Source of the DNA: JAAFHB01 sp942493325
Lineage (GTDB): Bacteria > Bacteroidota > Bacteroidia > Bacteroidales > Prolixibacteraceae
DNA: 64,000 nt
Assembly: GCA_942493325.1 (NCBI GenBank)
Contig: OW818689.1
Location: 2,914,001-2,978,000, forward strand
Direction of reading: 5' to 3'
The notes beneath the pieces were generated by a model, which was given only the letters and a program-made list of their open reading frames with translations, searched no databases and was not told the DNA's origin. The translations under genes were made by a program, and so were the position numbers. Positions 21,001 through 26,000 of the stretch are shown piece by piece. Position 1 is the first letter of the stretch. Every line of letters starts with the position of its first letter.

Positions 21001-23050
21001 CGGTAGTAACGGGAGTATGATTCTGAACTTTACAGGTGTTCCCAATGGTACATATTCTGTCTCACACAGTACAGGTAGTTTTTCGGGAGTAGTAATTACC
21101 TCGGGAACAGCAAACTTAACTGCTCCGGCAGGCACTTATTCTGATTTGCAGATTTCAGCAAACGGATGCACCTCTGATCCGGGTATCGATGCAACTCTGA
21201 CTGATCCTGCCACCCCGGTTATAACCCTGGGCGCAATCACCAATCCCGCGACATGCGGTGGTAACGGGAGTATAGTTCTGAACTTTACAGGCGTTCCGGA
21301 TGGCACATATACCATTTTCCATAGTACAGGTAGTTTTCCACTAGTTGCGATTACTTCAGGAACTGCAACAATAACAGCTCCGGCTGGTACATATACTGAT
21401 CTTCGGGTTATAGCAAACGGATGCTCATCAGATTTGGGTGTAAATGCAACTTTGACTGATCCTGCCACCCCGGTTATAACCCTTGGAGCAATAACCAATC
21501 CTGCGACATGCGGTGGTAACGGAAGTATTGCACTTAGCTTTTCGGGTGTTCCGAATGGCACATATACTGTCTCACATAGTACAGGTACTTTTCCGGGAGT
21601 TGTGATTACCTTAGGAACTGCAACAATAACAGCTCCGGCAGGTAATTATACTGATCTTCAAATTACAGCAAACGGATGCTCATCAGATTTGGGTGTAGAT
21701 GCAAGTTTGACTGATCCTGCTACCCCGGTTATAACCCCTGGTGCCATCACCAATCCTGGAACATGCGGTGGTAACGGGAGTATTGTACTTAGTTTTACGG
21801 GAGTTTCGAACGGTACATATTCTGTCTCACATAGTACAGGTAGTTTCCCTGGAGTTATAATTGCTTCGGGAACTGCAACAATAACAGCTCCGGCTGGCAC
21901 TTATACTGATCTTCAAATTACAGCAAACGGTTGCACTTCTGATTTGGATGTAGATGTAAGTCTGACTGATCCTGCCACCCCGGTTATAACCCTGGGAGCA
22001 ACAACTAATCCTGTGATCTGCGGTGGTAACGGAAGTATTGCACTTAGCTTTTCGGGAGTTCCGAACGGTACATATTCTGTCTCACATAATACAGGTAATT
22101 TTCCGGGAGTTGTGATTGCCTTAGGAACTGCAACAATAACAGCTCCGGCAGGCAACTATTCTGATTTACAGATTTCAGCAAACGGATGCACTTCTGATTT
22201 GGGAGTTAATGCAACTCTGACTGATCCTGCCACTCCGGTAATTACTTTGGGAGCAATAACCAATCCTTCGACTTGCGGTAGTAACGGGAGTATGATTCTG
22301 AACTTTACAGGTGTTCCCAATGGTACATATTCTGTCTCACACAGTACAGGTAGTTTTTCGGGAGTAGTAATTACCTCGGGAACAGCAAACTTAACTGCTC
22401 CGGCAGGCACTTATTCTGATTTGCAGATTTCAGCAAACGGATGCACCTCTGATCCGGGTATCGATGCAACTCTGACTGATCCTGCCACCCCGGTTATAAC
22501 CCTGGGCGCAATCACCAATCCCGCGACATGCGGTGGTAACGGGAGTATAGTTCTGAACTTTACAGGCGTTCCGGATGGCACATATACCATTTTCCATAGT
22601 ACAGGTAGTTTTCCACTAGTTGCGATTACTTCAGGAACTGCAACAATAACAGCTCCGGCTGGTACATATACTGATCTTCGGGTTATAGCAAACGGATGCT
22701 CATCAGATTTGGGTGTAAATGCAACTTTGACTGATCCTGCCACCCCGGTTATAACCCTTGGAGCAATAACCAATCCTGCGACATGCGGTGGTAACGGAAG
22801 TATTGCACTTAGCTTTTCGGGTGTTCCGGATGGCACATATACTGTCTCACATAGTACAGGTACTTTTCCGGGAGTTGTGATTACCTTAGGAACTGCAACA
22901 ATAACAGCTCCGGCAGGTAATTATACTGATCTTCAAATTACAGCAAACGGATGCTCATCAGATTTGGGTGTAGATGCAAGTTTGACTGATCCTGCTATCC
23001 CCGGTTATAACCCCTGGTGCCATCACCAATCCTGGAACATGCGGTGGTAA
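2..23050 (+). CDS. Giant SprB-like T9SS surface protein, main part (5' partial, frame broken near 22998)
   Basis: The frame is open from base 2, so the true start lies left of the window. The domain order by position is: glycine/threonine-rich beta-helix-like repeats with a roughly 705-bp period (2-1770); an Ig/invasin-like segment; an IPT/TIG-like domain (2460-2730); PKD/Ig-like pieces and about 12 SprB-type repeats with the pattern C-x-G-x-x-x-G-x-I...AGTY...GC (2740-6030); three repeats of DUF7507/DUF11 type (6335-7350); two DUF11 domains (7355-8075); a HYR-like domain (8085-8365); PKD-like domains (8370-9215); then a long 85-residue repeat array from 9470. SprB is the giant cell-surface gliding adhesin of Flavobacterium; a role in adhesion or motility here is inference. 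The frame ends at TAA 23048-23050 after an extra T near 22998. Without that base it would run on to 26762 and gain the sorting domain. Confidence 0.9.
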   Translation: MAGTGTVNLGATGNQSISGSKAIFFNNLILSGSGTKSLNNVPVINGVLSMEGSATISAAPVYGINATLKYNTTIARTAGKEWLSTFSAAGGVIVGNTGEITMNSAKILSCGIPLTVLSGATLITNNFDLTLGGNLIQNGTFNGGNSDVTINCALAQSISGFTTTGKVFMTKTGGVATLTGNVNGEELTINGSGGTLNLGTGLNHTFTGDWTRTAGTLAGGSSTVNFIGTGAVFSGTGGTFIPGTGTVKFSATANQTAPALTYYNLTLSGTGNKVFSTTPTVNGKLSIEGTASVTVTNGVITYGPNATLQYNKPAAYTATSEEWITPFTATGGVIIANTGVITMNSAKVLGCGVPLKINTGATLNTNNQDITLGGNFTRNGTFNGGTSNIIIDCTGNQSISGFTTTGTVTLAKTGGTATFTGNTGGGALTVNGTGGTLSLGAGLTHTYSGNVSLINGSLKGGSATLNVNSLSATAWNGTGSNFIAENSNVVFGAAGAQTLSAPSTTFNKVTFSGSGNKTVSAAIVVNAALSVGNTAVVLLANATASTVYSLTLGGVPQIGGSWGGTISSASNKNLQWFGNSTTGIINASTERRFVITGASSQTAGSSQNLTISVRYPNNTIDNTYTGDKSLTFSGASASINPVIEPTVTDKTGAPIPFTFPTTITFTNGIASVTGVANGLMTLYRAESTNIIVVSDGTLSTVGDDRLFVTVSPAAIGMNFTTQPAGGLAEVPWSVQPVVTFLDQYGNIESGTPRDVTLSIQTNAGPGGVLSGTTSVATDIITSQATFSDLSIDKAGGGYTLKATSAGVSDATSSPFDISNPAPALTSISPTSVCAGESGFTLIVNGTDFNTQSKVRINGSEKSTLFVNSGELTAQIPASDIATGGTPEITVYNPTPGGGTSSAITFTVNQIIITPVVSQPSCFGSGSITLSISGGTAPYSYDWDDLTGSNNVSDRIGLAAGIYSVTVTDINGCTATSGTITLNPATGCTGISVCKSDVASVISVDPDPENTSYTWTVPAGATINSGQGTPSISVNWTGVSPGVYQVCVVSGNTCGESLQSCQSVYVTEPSVTAYADPVCEKGILNLYAFGGAQYSWTGPNGFTSHTQFPVIYNASSINNGDYYVTVTDDFGCEATSAKVTVSVNTAPVFTGVIGNTTCGNSTGSVDFNVAPALSMPLYYIFRINDSVIGENLTDLSSGNYTVTVTNSATGCTAEETFVVIDNNGPEVTIAGSANVSCYGESDGSITLNNPTRGTSPYNYLWSDGAITQNISSLQAGTYNVVVTDANGCQTGVTQIITAPSAPLYVEGVITNVNCIGGSTGAINLTITGGTLPYTCTWDDLSGSPDPEDRSSLSAGTYLVRIKDANLCESSLSFTLTQPAEALSVSSSVSKVSCFGGTDGQIILSVSGGTTPYTYSWTKTGGGFTAITKDILGRIAGFYDVTVTDAGGCTISLSTEITQPDVLNAVVVKTDIGCNGAQDGTIIMSSATGGSGNYEYQLNSANWQASENFSGLTPATYGVKIRDAVHTSCLIALGDQTIAEPLPLNGVISKTNISCSGANNGTIEITGPTGGYGTYEYRLNSGTWQLSPDFTGLSAGTYTVQIRDAAHISCVSSLGDESITDPPALSVSAVLTNVLCQGASTGEINITASGGTGSYTYKWENGATDEDRTNLAAGNYSVEVQDGNNCLTSTGFTITQQPALNLSLTETTISCSGENDGAIDLTVSGGLSPYLYSWTRIGNAAVIAATEDISGLNPGSYSITVTDANSCQSTLISAELTAPELLALSTTKSDVLCVGGINGTISLTIDGGTAPYTFDWSNGMSTQNISSLAEGTYNVSVSDSKGCAATTEVTINEPTAGIELYATTTNSSSCSLSTGSIDLTVINGIAPITYVWSGPTAIGNIPDPGNLSPGIYTVSVTDDAGCSVNSSVTISTSPELTLSVAAFDKSCSGNVGSVYAIVTGGVGPYNYVWTKDGAPYGGNTQTLSGLDAGLYSVTVTDKNLCSAVNSGTVNAPDCTPPVVVNETFTPLCDSPFSGSVANETDPLHLAPELPQLSYYPFSIPNPEQGTIVWDSSDNGSFTYTPAAGFYGTFSVNYQVCTSNGACSLGTLTLQSACIILSKTGVYNDFDNSGTFNEGDKINYTFTVTNNGIVALSDIIVTDPKVTINGTPIASLASGISDNTTFSAAYTILQSDIDAGTFTNTATVKGTHEGIDYTATDNDTQIFSPNPSVSLIKTGTYVDNSPFGVYNPGDQINYSFTATNTGNQTLTDITITDPQVSISGDPIPSMAPGVSNNTAYSATYILTQTDINAGTYNNIASVRGTYDGNEYTATDSDTQTLTRNPSITILKTGTYVDNAPAGVYNPGDQITYTFNVSNTGNVPLSSVLVTDLKVTISGSPIVLLDPGASDNTTYTATYTLLQEDITAGTFTNTAMATGTFGSGQYSNVANDTQIFTQPDLSVLKTVDNPTPDVGSNVTFIITASNNGQGAATGVKVSDVMPAGYSLLSATPSTGIWEAPLWTIGDLAEGTSETLTILATVNAAGSYNNTASITGNQPDPVPGNNSNNTTTVPVAVADLAISKTSSPEPASTGQLLTYTLTITNNGPSDAVNPTITDNLLPAAFSDVEYSIDGGLNWLSGWSGTYSYGSSLVSGGSSILLIRGTISPTQCTSVNNTASVASSTSDSSIDNNSATVTTTISDIIPPEITCPDDYGLSGCNTSAITGLTFSGVDVPITLLQLQSTGGIASDNCTIASIKYKDTQSGSNPVIVSRTFTVTDGGGNSTSCIQTITISCCTPPTVGNMITTICSGSVSNVSLPVAGTNLSPITSYVITSSVSAGLTGTGFNGTTADPDAIKNDAYSNETNGQLVVIYTVTPWSDTCQGSSFTVTVTVNPLPTMIKPADKTICNGTNSAINLPPTAGVTYSWTTSGSASGHFACNVTCGNSINQILLNGENFPQTATYVITPKIGGCNGTPQSVVVSVNPTPEMDDPADVILCSGESTNIELTTMITAASVTYTWTAVATSVNLTGYLGCVTGCGTSIEQVLNNSGNVLEKTTYTIRPRIGSCNGPTQIVIVTVNPTPGAPSISTIVQPDCDTATGSIVLGGLPASGEWTVTESVGSSTITGTGTTATFSGLNSATYNFTVTTAEGCTSLPSDDAVINPQPATPVITLGAITNPATCGSNGSIVLSFTGVPNGTYSVSHSTGNFPGVVIASGTATITAPAGTYTDLRVTTNGCTSDFGVVATLTDPATPVITLGAITNPSTCGGNGSIVLNFTGVPDGTYSASHSTGNFPGVTVTSGTATIIAPAGTYSDLQVMANGCTSDPGVNATLTDPATPVITLGAITNPSTCGGNGSMVLNFTGVPNGTYSVSHSAGSFSGVVIASGTATITAPAGTYTDLQVTANDCTSNLGVNATLTDPATPIITLGAITNPAICGGDGSIVLNVTNVTDGVYSVSYSLGSFAGVTITSGTATITAPAGIYTNLQLTANGCPSDLGVNASLTDPATPLITLGAITNSATCGGNGSIVLNFTSVPDGTYSVSHSTGNFPGVVIASGTATISAPAGIYTDLQITANGCTSDLGVNATLTDPATPIITLGAITNPSTCGGNGSIVLNFTGVPDGTYSVSHSTGNFPGVVIASGTATISTLAGTYSDLQISANGCTSDLGVDASLSDPATPVITLGAITNPATCGGNGSIALGFSGVPNGTYSVSYSAGNFPGVVIALGTATITAPAGTYTDLQITANGCSSDLGVDASLTDPATPVITLGAITNPAICGGNGSIALSFSGVPDGTYSVSHSTGNFPGVVIASGTATITATAGTYSDLQVTANGCTSDLNVNTTLSNPATPVITLGAITNPATCSGNGSITLSFTGVPNGTYTVSHSTGSFSGVAIASGTATITAPAGTYTDLQVTANGCTSDLGVNATLTDPATPVITLGAITNPATCGGQGSIALSFSGVPDGIYSVSHSTGNFPGVTVTSGTATITAPAGSYTNLKITANGCTSDPGVDATLSDPATPVITLGAITNPATCGGNGNIALSFSGVPNGTYSVSHSTGNFPGVVIASGTATIFAPAGSYTDLQITANGCTSDPGVNATLTDPATPVITLGAITNPATCGGQGSIALSFSGVPNGIYSVSHSTGSFSGVVITSGTATITAPAGTYTDLQVTANDCTSNLGVNATLTDPATPIITLGAITNPAICGGQGSIAISFSGVPDGTYSVSHSTGNFPGVVIASGTATITAPAGTYTNLQITINGCTSDPGVNVTLTDPALPGAPLIGTIVQPDCGTATGTVALGGLPASGVWSVTESVGLSTITGTGTSATFGGLSSATYNFTVTSSAGCTSLGSANAVINPQPATPVITLGAITNPATCGGNGSIALSFTGVPNGTYSVSHSSGNFPGVVIALGTATITAPAGTYNDLQITINGCTSDPGVDASLTDPATPVISLGAITNPATCGGNGSIVLNFTGVPDGTYSVFHSTGSFSGVVIASGTAMITAPAGNYTDFQVTANGCTSDLGVNATLTDPATPVINLGAITNPVICGGNGSIILNVTNVPDGTYSVSHSTGSFPGVVITSGTATISAQAGTYTNLQITANGCTSDLGVNASLTDPATPLITLGAITNSATCGGNGSIVLNVTNVPDGVYTISYTSGSFAGVTVTSGTATIAAPAGTYTDLQLTANGCTSDLGINATLTDPATPVITLGAITNPATCGSNGSIVLSFTGVPNGTYSVSHSTGNFPGVVIASGTATITAPAGTYSDLQISANSCTSDLGVDATLSDPATPVITPGAITNPATCGGNGSIALSFSGVPDGTYSVSHSTGNFPGVTVNAGTATISALAGNYDDLQISANGCTSDPGVNATLTDPATPVITLGSITNAATCGGQGSIVLNFTGVPDGTYSVSHSTGNFPGVVITSGTATISTLAGTYSDLQISANGCTSDLGVDASLTDPATPIITLGAITNPAICSGNGSIALSFSGVQDGTYSVSHSTGSFPLVVIASGTATIFAPAGSYTDLQITANGCSSDLGVDASLTDPATPVITLGAITNPATYGSQGSIALSFLGVPDGTYSVSHSTGNFPGVVIASGTATITAPAGNYSDLQITANGCTSDLGVDATLTDPATPVITLGAITNPATCGGNGSIALSFTGVPNGTYTIFHSTGSFPLVVITSGTATITAPAGNYADLQITANGCISDLGVNATLTDPATPAITLGAITNPAICSGNGSIILNFTGVPNGTYSVSYSAGNFPGVVITSGTATITAPAGTYTDLRVTANGCTSDPGVDATLTDPATPVISLGAITNPATCGSNGSIALSFTGVPDGTYSVSHSTGNFPGVVIASGTATITATAGTYSDLQVTANGCTSDLNVNTTLSNPATPVITLGAITNPATCSGNGSIVLNFTGVPNGVYSISHSSGSFAGITVTSGIATISAPAGTYNDLQITANGCTSDPGVDASLSDPATPIINLGAITNSATCGGNGSIVLNVTNVPDGVYTISYTSGSFAGVTVTSGTATIAAPAGTYTDLQLTANGCTSDLGVDATLSDPATPVITLGAITNPVTCGGNGSIVLNVTNVTDGIYSVSHSSGSFPGVVIASGTATITAPAGTYTNLQITINGCTSDPGVNVTLTDPALPGAPLIGTIVQPDCGTATGTVALGGLPASGVWSVTESVGLSTITGTGTSATFGGLSSATYNFTVTSSAGCTSLGSANAVINPQPATPVITLGAITNPATCGGNGSIALSFSGVQDGTYSVFHSTGSFSRVVITSGTATTTAPAGTYTDLQVTANGCTSDLGVNATLSDPATPVITLGAITNPATCGGSGSIILNVANVPDGVYTISYTSGSFAGVTVTSGTATISTLAGTYSDLQISANGCTSDPGVNATLTDPATPVITPGAITNPATCGGNGSIALSFSGVPDGTYSVSHSTGNFPGVTVNAGTATISALAGNYDDLQISANGCTSDLGVNASLTDPATPAITLGAITNPAICGGNGSIVLNFTSVPDGTYSVSHSTGNFPGVVIASGTATITAPAGTYSDLQISANSCTSDLGVDATLSDPATPVITLGAIANPAICGGNGSIALSFSGVQDGTYSVSHSTGNFPGVTVTAGTATISAPAGNYSDLQISANGCTSDLGVNATLSDPATPVITLGAITNPATCGGQGSIALSFTGVPDGTYSVSHSTGSFSGVVIASGTATITAPAGTYTNLQITANGCTSDLGVDVSLTDPATPVITLGAITNPATCVGQGTIVLNVTNVPDGTYSVSHSTGNFSGVTVTSGTATIAAPAGNYSDLQISANGCTSDLGVNANLTDPSTPVITLGAITNPATCGGNGSIVLNFTGVPDGVYSVSHSTGNFPGVVIASGTATIIAPADTYTDLQISANECNSDLGVDASLSDPATPVITLGAISNPATCGGNGSIILNVPNVTDGIYSISYTSGSFSGVTVTSGTATITAQAGTYSDLQISANGCTSDLGVDATLTDPATPVITLGAITNPATCGGNGSIALNFTGVPNGTYSVSYSAGNFPGVVITSGTATITAPAGTYTDLRVTANGCTSDPGVDATLTDPATPVISLGAITNPATCGSNGSIALSFTGVPDGTYSVSHSTGNFPGVVIASGTATITATAGTYSDLQVTANGCTSDLNVNTTLSNPATPVITLGAITNPATCSGNGSIVLNFTGVPNGVYSISHSSGSFAGITVTSGIATISAPAGTYNDLQITANGCTSDPGVDASLSDPATPIINLGAITNPATCGGNGSIILNVANVPDGVYTISYTSGSFAGVTVTSGTATISAPAGIYTDLQVSANGCTSDLGVNVNLTDPSTPVITLGAITNPATCGGNGSIVVNVTNVTDGVYSVSYSLGSFAGITVTSGIATISAPAGTYTDLQLTANGCTSDLGVNASLTDPANPIITLGAITNPATCGGNGSIALSFSGVPNGTYSVSHNTGNFPGVVIALGTATITAPAGNYSDLQISANGCTSDLGVNATLTDPATPVITLGAITNPSTCGSNGSMILNFTGVPNGTYSVSHSTGSFSGVVITSGTANLTAPAGTYSDLQISANGCTSDPGIDATLTDPATPVITLGAITNPATCGGNGSIVLNFTGVPDGTYTIFHSTGSFPLVAITSGTATITAPAGTYTDLRVIANGCSSDLGVNATLTDPATPVITLGAITNPATCGGNGSIALSFSGVPNGTYTVSHSTGTFPGVVITLGTATITAPAGNYTDLQITANGCSSDLGVDASLTDPATPVITPGAITNPGTCGGNGSIVLSFTGVSNGTYSVSHSTGSFPGVIIASGTATITAPAGTYTDLQITANGCTSDLDVDVSLTDPATPVITLGATTNPVICGGNGSIALSFSGVPNGTYSVSHNTGNFPGVVIALGTATITAPAGNYSDLQISANGCTSDLGVNATLTDPATPVITLGAITNPSTCGSNGSMILNFTGVPNGTYSVSHSTGSFSGVVITSGTANLTAPAGTYSDLQISANGCTSDPGIDATLTDPATPVITLGAITNPATCGGNGSIVLNFTGVPDGTYTIFHSTGSFPLVAITSGTATITAPAGTYTDLRVIANGCSSDLGVNATLTDPATPVITLGAITNPATCGGNGSIALSFSGVPDGTYTVSHSTGTFPGVVITLGTATITAPAGNYTDLQITANGCSSDLGVDASLTDPAIPGYNPWCHHQSWNMRW
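12788..13045 (+). repeat. Variant 86-aa repeat unit, copy 1
   Basis: This unit interrupts the 85-residue array. It reads L-P-G-A-P-L-I-G-T-I-V-Q-P-D-C-G, then G-G-L-P-A-S-G-V-W-S-V-T-E-S-V-G, and ends with S-A-G-C-T-S and I-N-P-Q-P before the normal units resume. A related, more diverged unit stands just before the array at about 9220-9470, so this type probably belonged to the founding arrangement and was copied inward. The boundaries given are approximate. Confidence 0.85.
15689..16389 (+). repeat. 701-bp internal duplication, left copy
   Basis: Read side by side with 19517-20217, this stretch shows no difference I could find over 701 bp. It spans almost three repeat units, including the unusual T-A-T-A-G-T-Y and L-N-V-N-T-T-L-S-N variants. 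Both edges end in ordinary unit-to-unit divergence. The offset is 3,828 bp, or fifteen periods plus the 3 bp of the variant unit lying between the copies. Confidence 0.85.
16871..17128 (+). repeat. Variant 86-aa repeat unit, copy 2
   Basis: This appears identical by eye to the copy at 12788 and lies 4,083 bp downstream, which is sixteen 255-bp periods plus 3 bp. The extra 3 bp match the one additional codon of this unit type. The flanking sequence on both sides is also shared for at least some tens of bases, so the two copies likely come from a multi-unit duplication rather than separate insertion. Confidence 0.85.
19517..20217 (+). repeat. 701-bp internal duplication, right copy
   Basis: Partner of 15689-16389. 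The identity includes synonymous positions that differ freely among other units, so the copies arose by recent duplication or gene conversion rather than by selection on the protein. Confidence 0.85.
20743..21838 (+). repeat. Five-unit block, first copy of a 1,275-bp tandem duplication
   Basis: This block recurs 1,275 bp (exactly five units) downstream with only a few mismatches, for example CTG versus CAG in the I-S-A-N motif. The distinctive ataatacagg variant marks both copies (ctcac at 20806 and 22081). Part of it (21580-22108) appears a third time at about 23588-24119. Confidence 0.8.
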
Positions 23051-23095
23051 CGGGAGTATTGTACTTAGTTTTACGGGAGTTTCGAACGGTACATA
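22018..23095 (+). repeat. Five-unit block, second copy, carrying the frame break
   Basis: Near-identical to 20743-21838. Near 22998 it reads GCTATCCCCGG where the first and third copies read GCTACCCCGG. The single extra T moves the frame and leads to the TAA at 23048. Identity to the first copy fades after about 23095. Confidence 0.8.
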
Positions 23096-26000
23096 TTCCG
23101 TCTCACATAGTACGGGTACTTTTCCGGGAGTTGTAATTAATTCGGGAACTGCAACAATAACCGCTCCGGCAGGTAATTATGCTGATCTTCGGGTTACGGC
23201 GAACGGATGCACCTCTGATTTGGGTGTAGATGTAAGTCTGACTGATCCTGCCACACCGGTAATAACCCTGGGAGCAATAACCAATCCTACGACGTGCGGT
23301 GGTGACGGGAGTATTGCACTTAGCTTTTCGGGAGTTCCGAACGGTATATATTCTGTCTCACACAGTACAGGTAGTTTTTCGGGAGTAGTAATTGCTTCTG
23401 GAACTGCAACCATCTCTGCTCCGGCAGGCACTTATTCTGATTTGCAGATTTCAGCAAACGGATGCACTTCTGATTTAGGAGTTAATGCGACTTTGACTAA
23501 TCCAGCCACGCCAATTATAACTTTGGGAGCAAATACCAATCCTGCGACATGCGGTGGTAACGGAAGTATTGCACTTAGCTTTTCGGGTACAGGTACTTTT
23601 CCGGGAGTTGTGATTACCTTAGGAACTGCAACAATAACAGCTCCGGCAGGTAATTATACTGATCTTCAAATTACAGCAAACGGATGCTCATCAGATTTGG
23701 GTGTAGATGCAAGTTTGACTGATCCTGCTACCCCGGTTATAACCCCTGGTGCCATCACCAATCCTGGAACATGCGGTGGTAACGGGAGTATTGTACTTAG
23801 TTTTACGGGAGTTTCGAACGGTACATATTCTGTCTCACATAGTACAGGTAGTTTCCCTGGAGTTATAATTGCTTCGGGAACTGCAACAATAACAGCTCCG
23901 GCTGGCACTTATACTGATCTTCAAATTACAGCAAACGGTTGCACTTCTGATTTGGATGTAGATGTAAGTCTGACTGATCCTGCCACCCCGGTTATAACCC
24001 TGGGAGCAACAACTAATCCTGTGATCTGCGGTGGTAACGGAAGTATTGCACTTAGCTTTTCGGGAGTTCCGAACGGTACATATTCTGTCTCACATAATAC
24101 AGGTAATTTTCCGGGAGTTGTAATTGCTTCGGGGACTGCAACAATAACAGCTCCGGCTGGTTCAAATACTAACTTAAAAATTACAGCAAACGGATGCACC
24201 TCTGATTTGGGTGTAGATGTAAGTCTGACTGATCCTGCCACACCGGTAATAACCCTGGGAGCAATCACCAATCCGGCGACATGCGGAAGTAACGGAAGTA
24301 TTGCACTTAGCTTTACGGGAGTTCCGAACGGTACATATTCTGTCTCATACAGTGCAGGCAATTTTCCGGGAATTGTAATTACTTCGGGAACTGCAACAAT
24401 AACAGCTCCGGCTGGTTCATATACTAACTTAAAAATTACAGCAAACGGATGCACCTCTGATTTGGGTGTAGATGTAAGTCTGACTGATCCTGCCACTCCG
24501 GTAATAACCCTGGGAGCAATTACCAATCCTGCAACATGCGGAGGTCAAGGAAGTATTGCACTTAGCTTTACGGGAGTTCCGAACGGTACATATTCTGTCT
24601 CACATAGTACTGGTAATTTTCCGGGAGTTGTAATTGCTTCGGGAACTGCTACAATCTTTGCACCGGCTGGCAGTTATACTGATCTTCAGATTATAGCAAA
24701 CGGATGTACTTCTGATTTGGGTGTAAATGCAACTTTGAGTGATCCTGCAACCCCGGTCATAACCCTTGGTGCAATAACAAACCCTGCAACGTGCGGCGGT
24801 AACGGAAGTATTGTTGTGAACGTTACCAATGTTACGGATGGCGTATATACAATTTCTTATACAAGCAGCAACTTTGCAGGTGTCACAGTTACTTCGGGAA
24901 CTGTAACTATCTCTGCTCCGGCAGGCACTTATTCTGATTTGCAGATTTCAGCAAACGGATGCACTTCTGATTTAGGAGTTAATGCGACTTTGACTAATCC
25001 AGCCACGCCAATTATAACTTTGGGAGCAAATACCAATCCTGCAACATGCGTTGGCCAAGGAACTATTGTTCTGAACGTTACCAATGTTCCGGACGGTACA
25101 TATTCTGTCTCACATAGTAGAGGTAATTTTTCAGGCGTTACGGTTGCTTCGGGGACTGCAACAATAACAGCTCCGGCTGGCACTTATACTGATCTTCAGG
25201 TTACCGCAAACGGATGTATCTCAGATTTAGATATAAATGCAACTCTGACTGATCCTGCCACTCCGGTTATAACTCTTGGAGCAATAACCAACCCGGCGAC
25301 ATGCGGTGGTAACGGAAGTATTGCACTTAGTTTTTCGGGAGTTCCGAACGGTACATATACTGTCTCACATAGCACAGGTAGTTTTCCACTAGCGGTAATT
25401 GCTTCTGGAAAAGCAACGATCTCTGCTCCGGCCGGTATATACACTGACCTACAACTTACGGCCTACGGATGCCCTTCCAATACAGGAATCAATGCTTCAA
25501 TCGCCCTGTTTAATTGTTATCCGATTGCTGTAAATGACACCCTATCTACGCCTGAAGACACACCCGTGATCCGGAATGTACTAACAAATGATCACGAACC
25601 TTCCAGCTTGCCATTATCTGTTTCACAATTCGTTGTCGAAGGATCGGCCTGCTCTTCGGGTACCACTGCCCAAATACCTGGAATTGGTTCATTGACTATT
25701 TCCTCAGCCGGTATTTGCACATTTATTCCGGCAGCCAATTTTCACGGATCAGTGCCGAACGCTAATTATATAATATCCAATGGTTTCAAAACCGATACGG
25801 CGGTAGTGAGCATTTCCATTTTACAAGTGAATGATCCGCCTGCGGCAAATGATGATCATATTACAATTGTTGAAGATACCCAGGCTAATGGAAATGTCTT
25901 AAAAAATGATACTGATTTTGAAAATAATACCTTATCAGTAACTCAGTTTATGATTCAGGGTGATCCAATGACTTACGCCGTCGGCAATACCGCACTCATA

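Larger units (their letters stand above)
9470..25505 (+). repeat. Tandem array of ~61 units of 255 bp (85 aa) plus two 258-bp variant units
   Basis: The unit consensus begins PATPVITLGAITNPATCGG, continues with N-G-S-I-x-L-x-F, V-P-N/D-G-T-Y-S-V-S-H-S-T-G, and ends A-G-T-Y-T-D-L-Q-I-T-A-N-G-C-T-S-D-L-G-V-x-A-x-L-T-D. Length arithmetic agrees with the reading: 16,036 bp, minus two 258-bp variants, plus a 33-bp deletion and minus one inserted base, divides by 255 to give 61. Most units carry two cysteines (T-C-G and N-G-C). Units fall into mixable flavours, for example HSTGNFPGVVIASG and YTSGSFAGVTVTSG cores. Multi-unit blocks have been copied within the array. The unit's start and end resemble the SprB repeat, so the array is likely an amplified SprB-derived module. 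Confidence 0.95.

Noticed and set aside
9397..25444. Many open frames of 80-200 codons on the minus strand through the array
   Set aside because: They repeat with the 255-bp period, lack start context and conserved domains, and mirror the coding repeat on the + strand.
9470..25505. CRISPR-like array
   Set aside because: The repeats are 255 bp, directly adjacent and coding, without unique spacers or cas genes.
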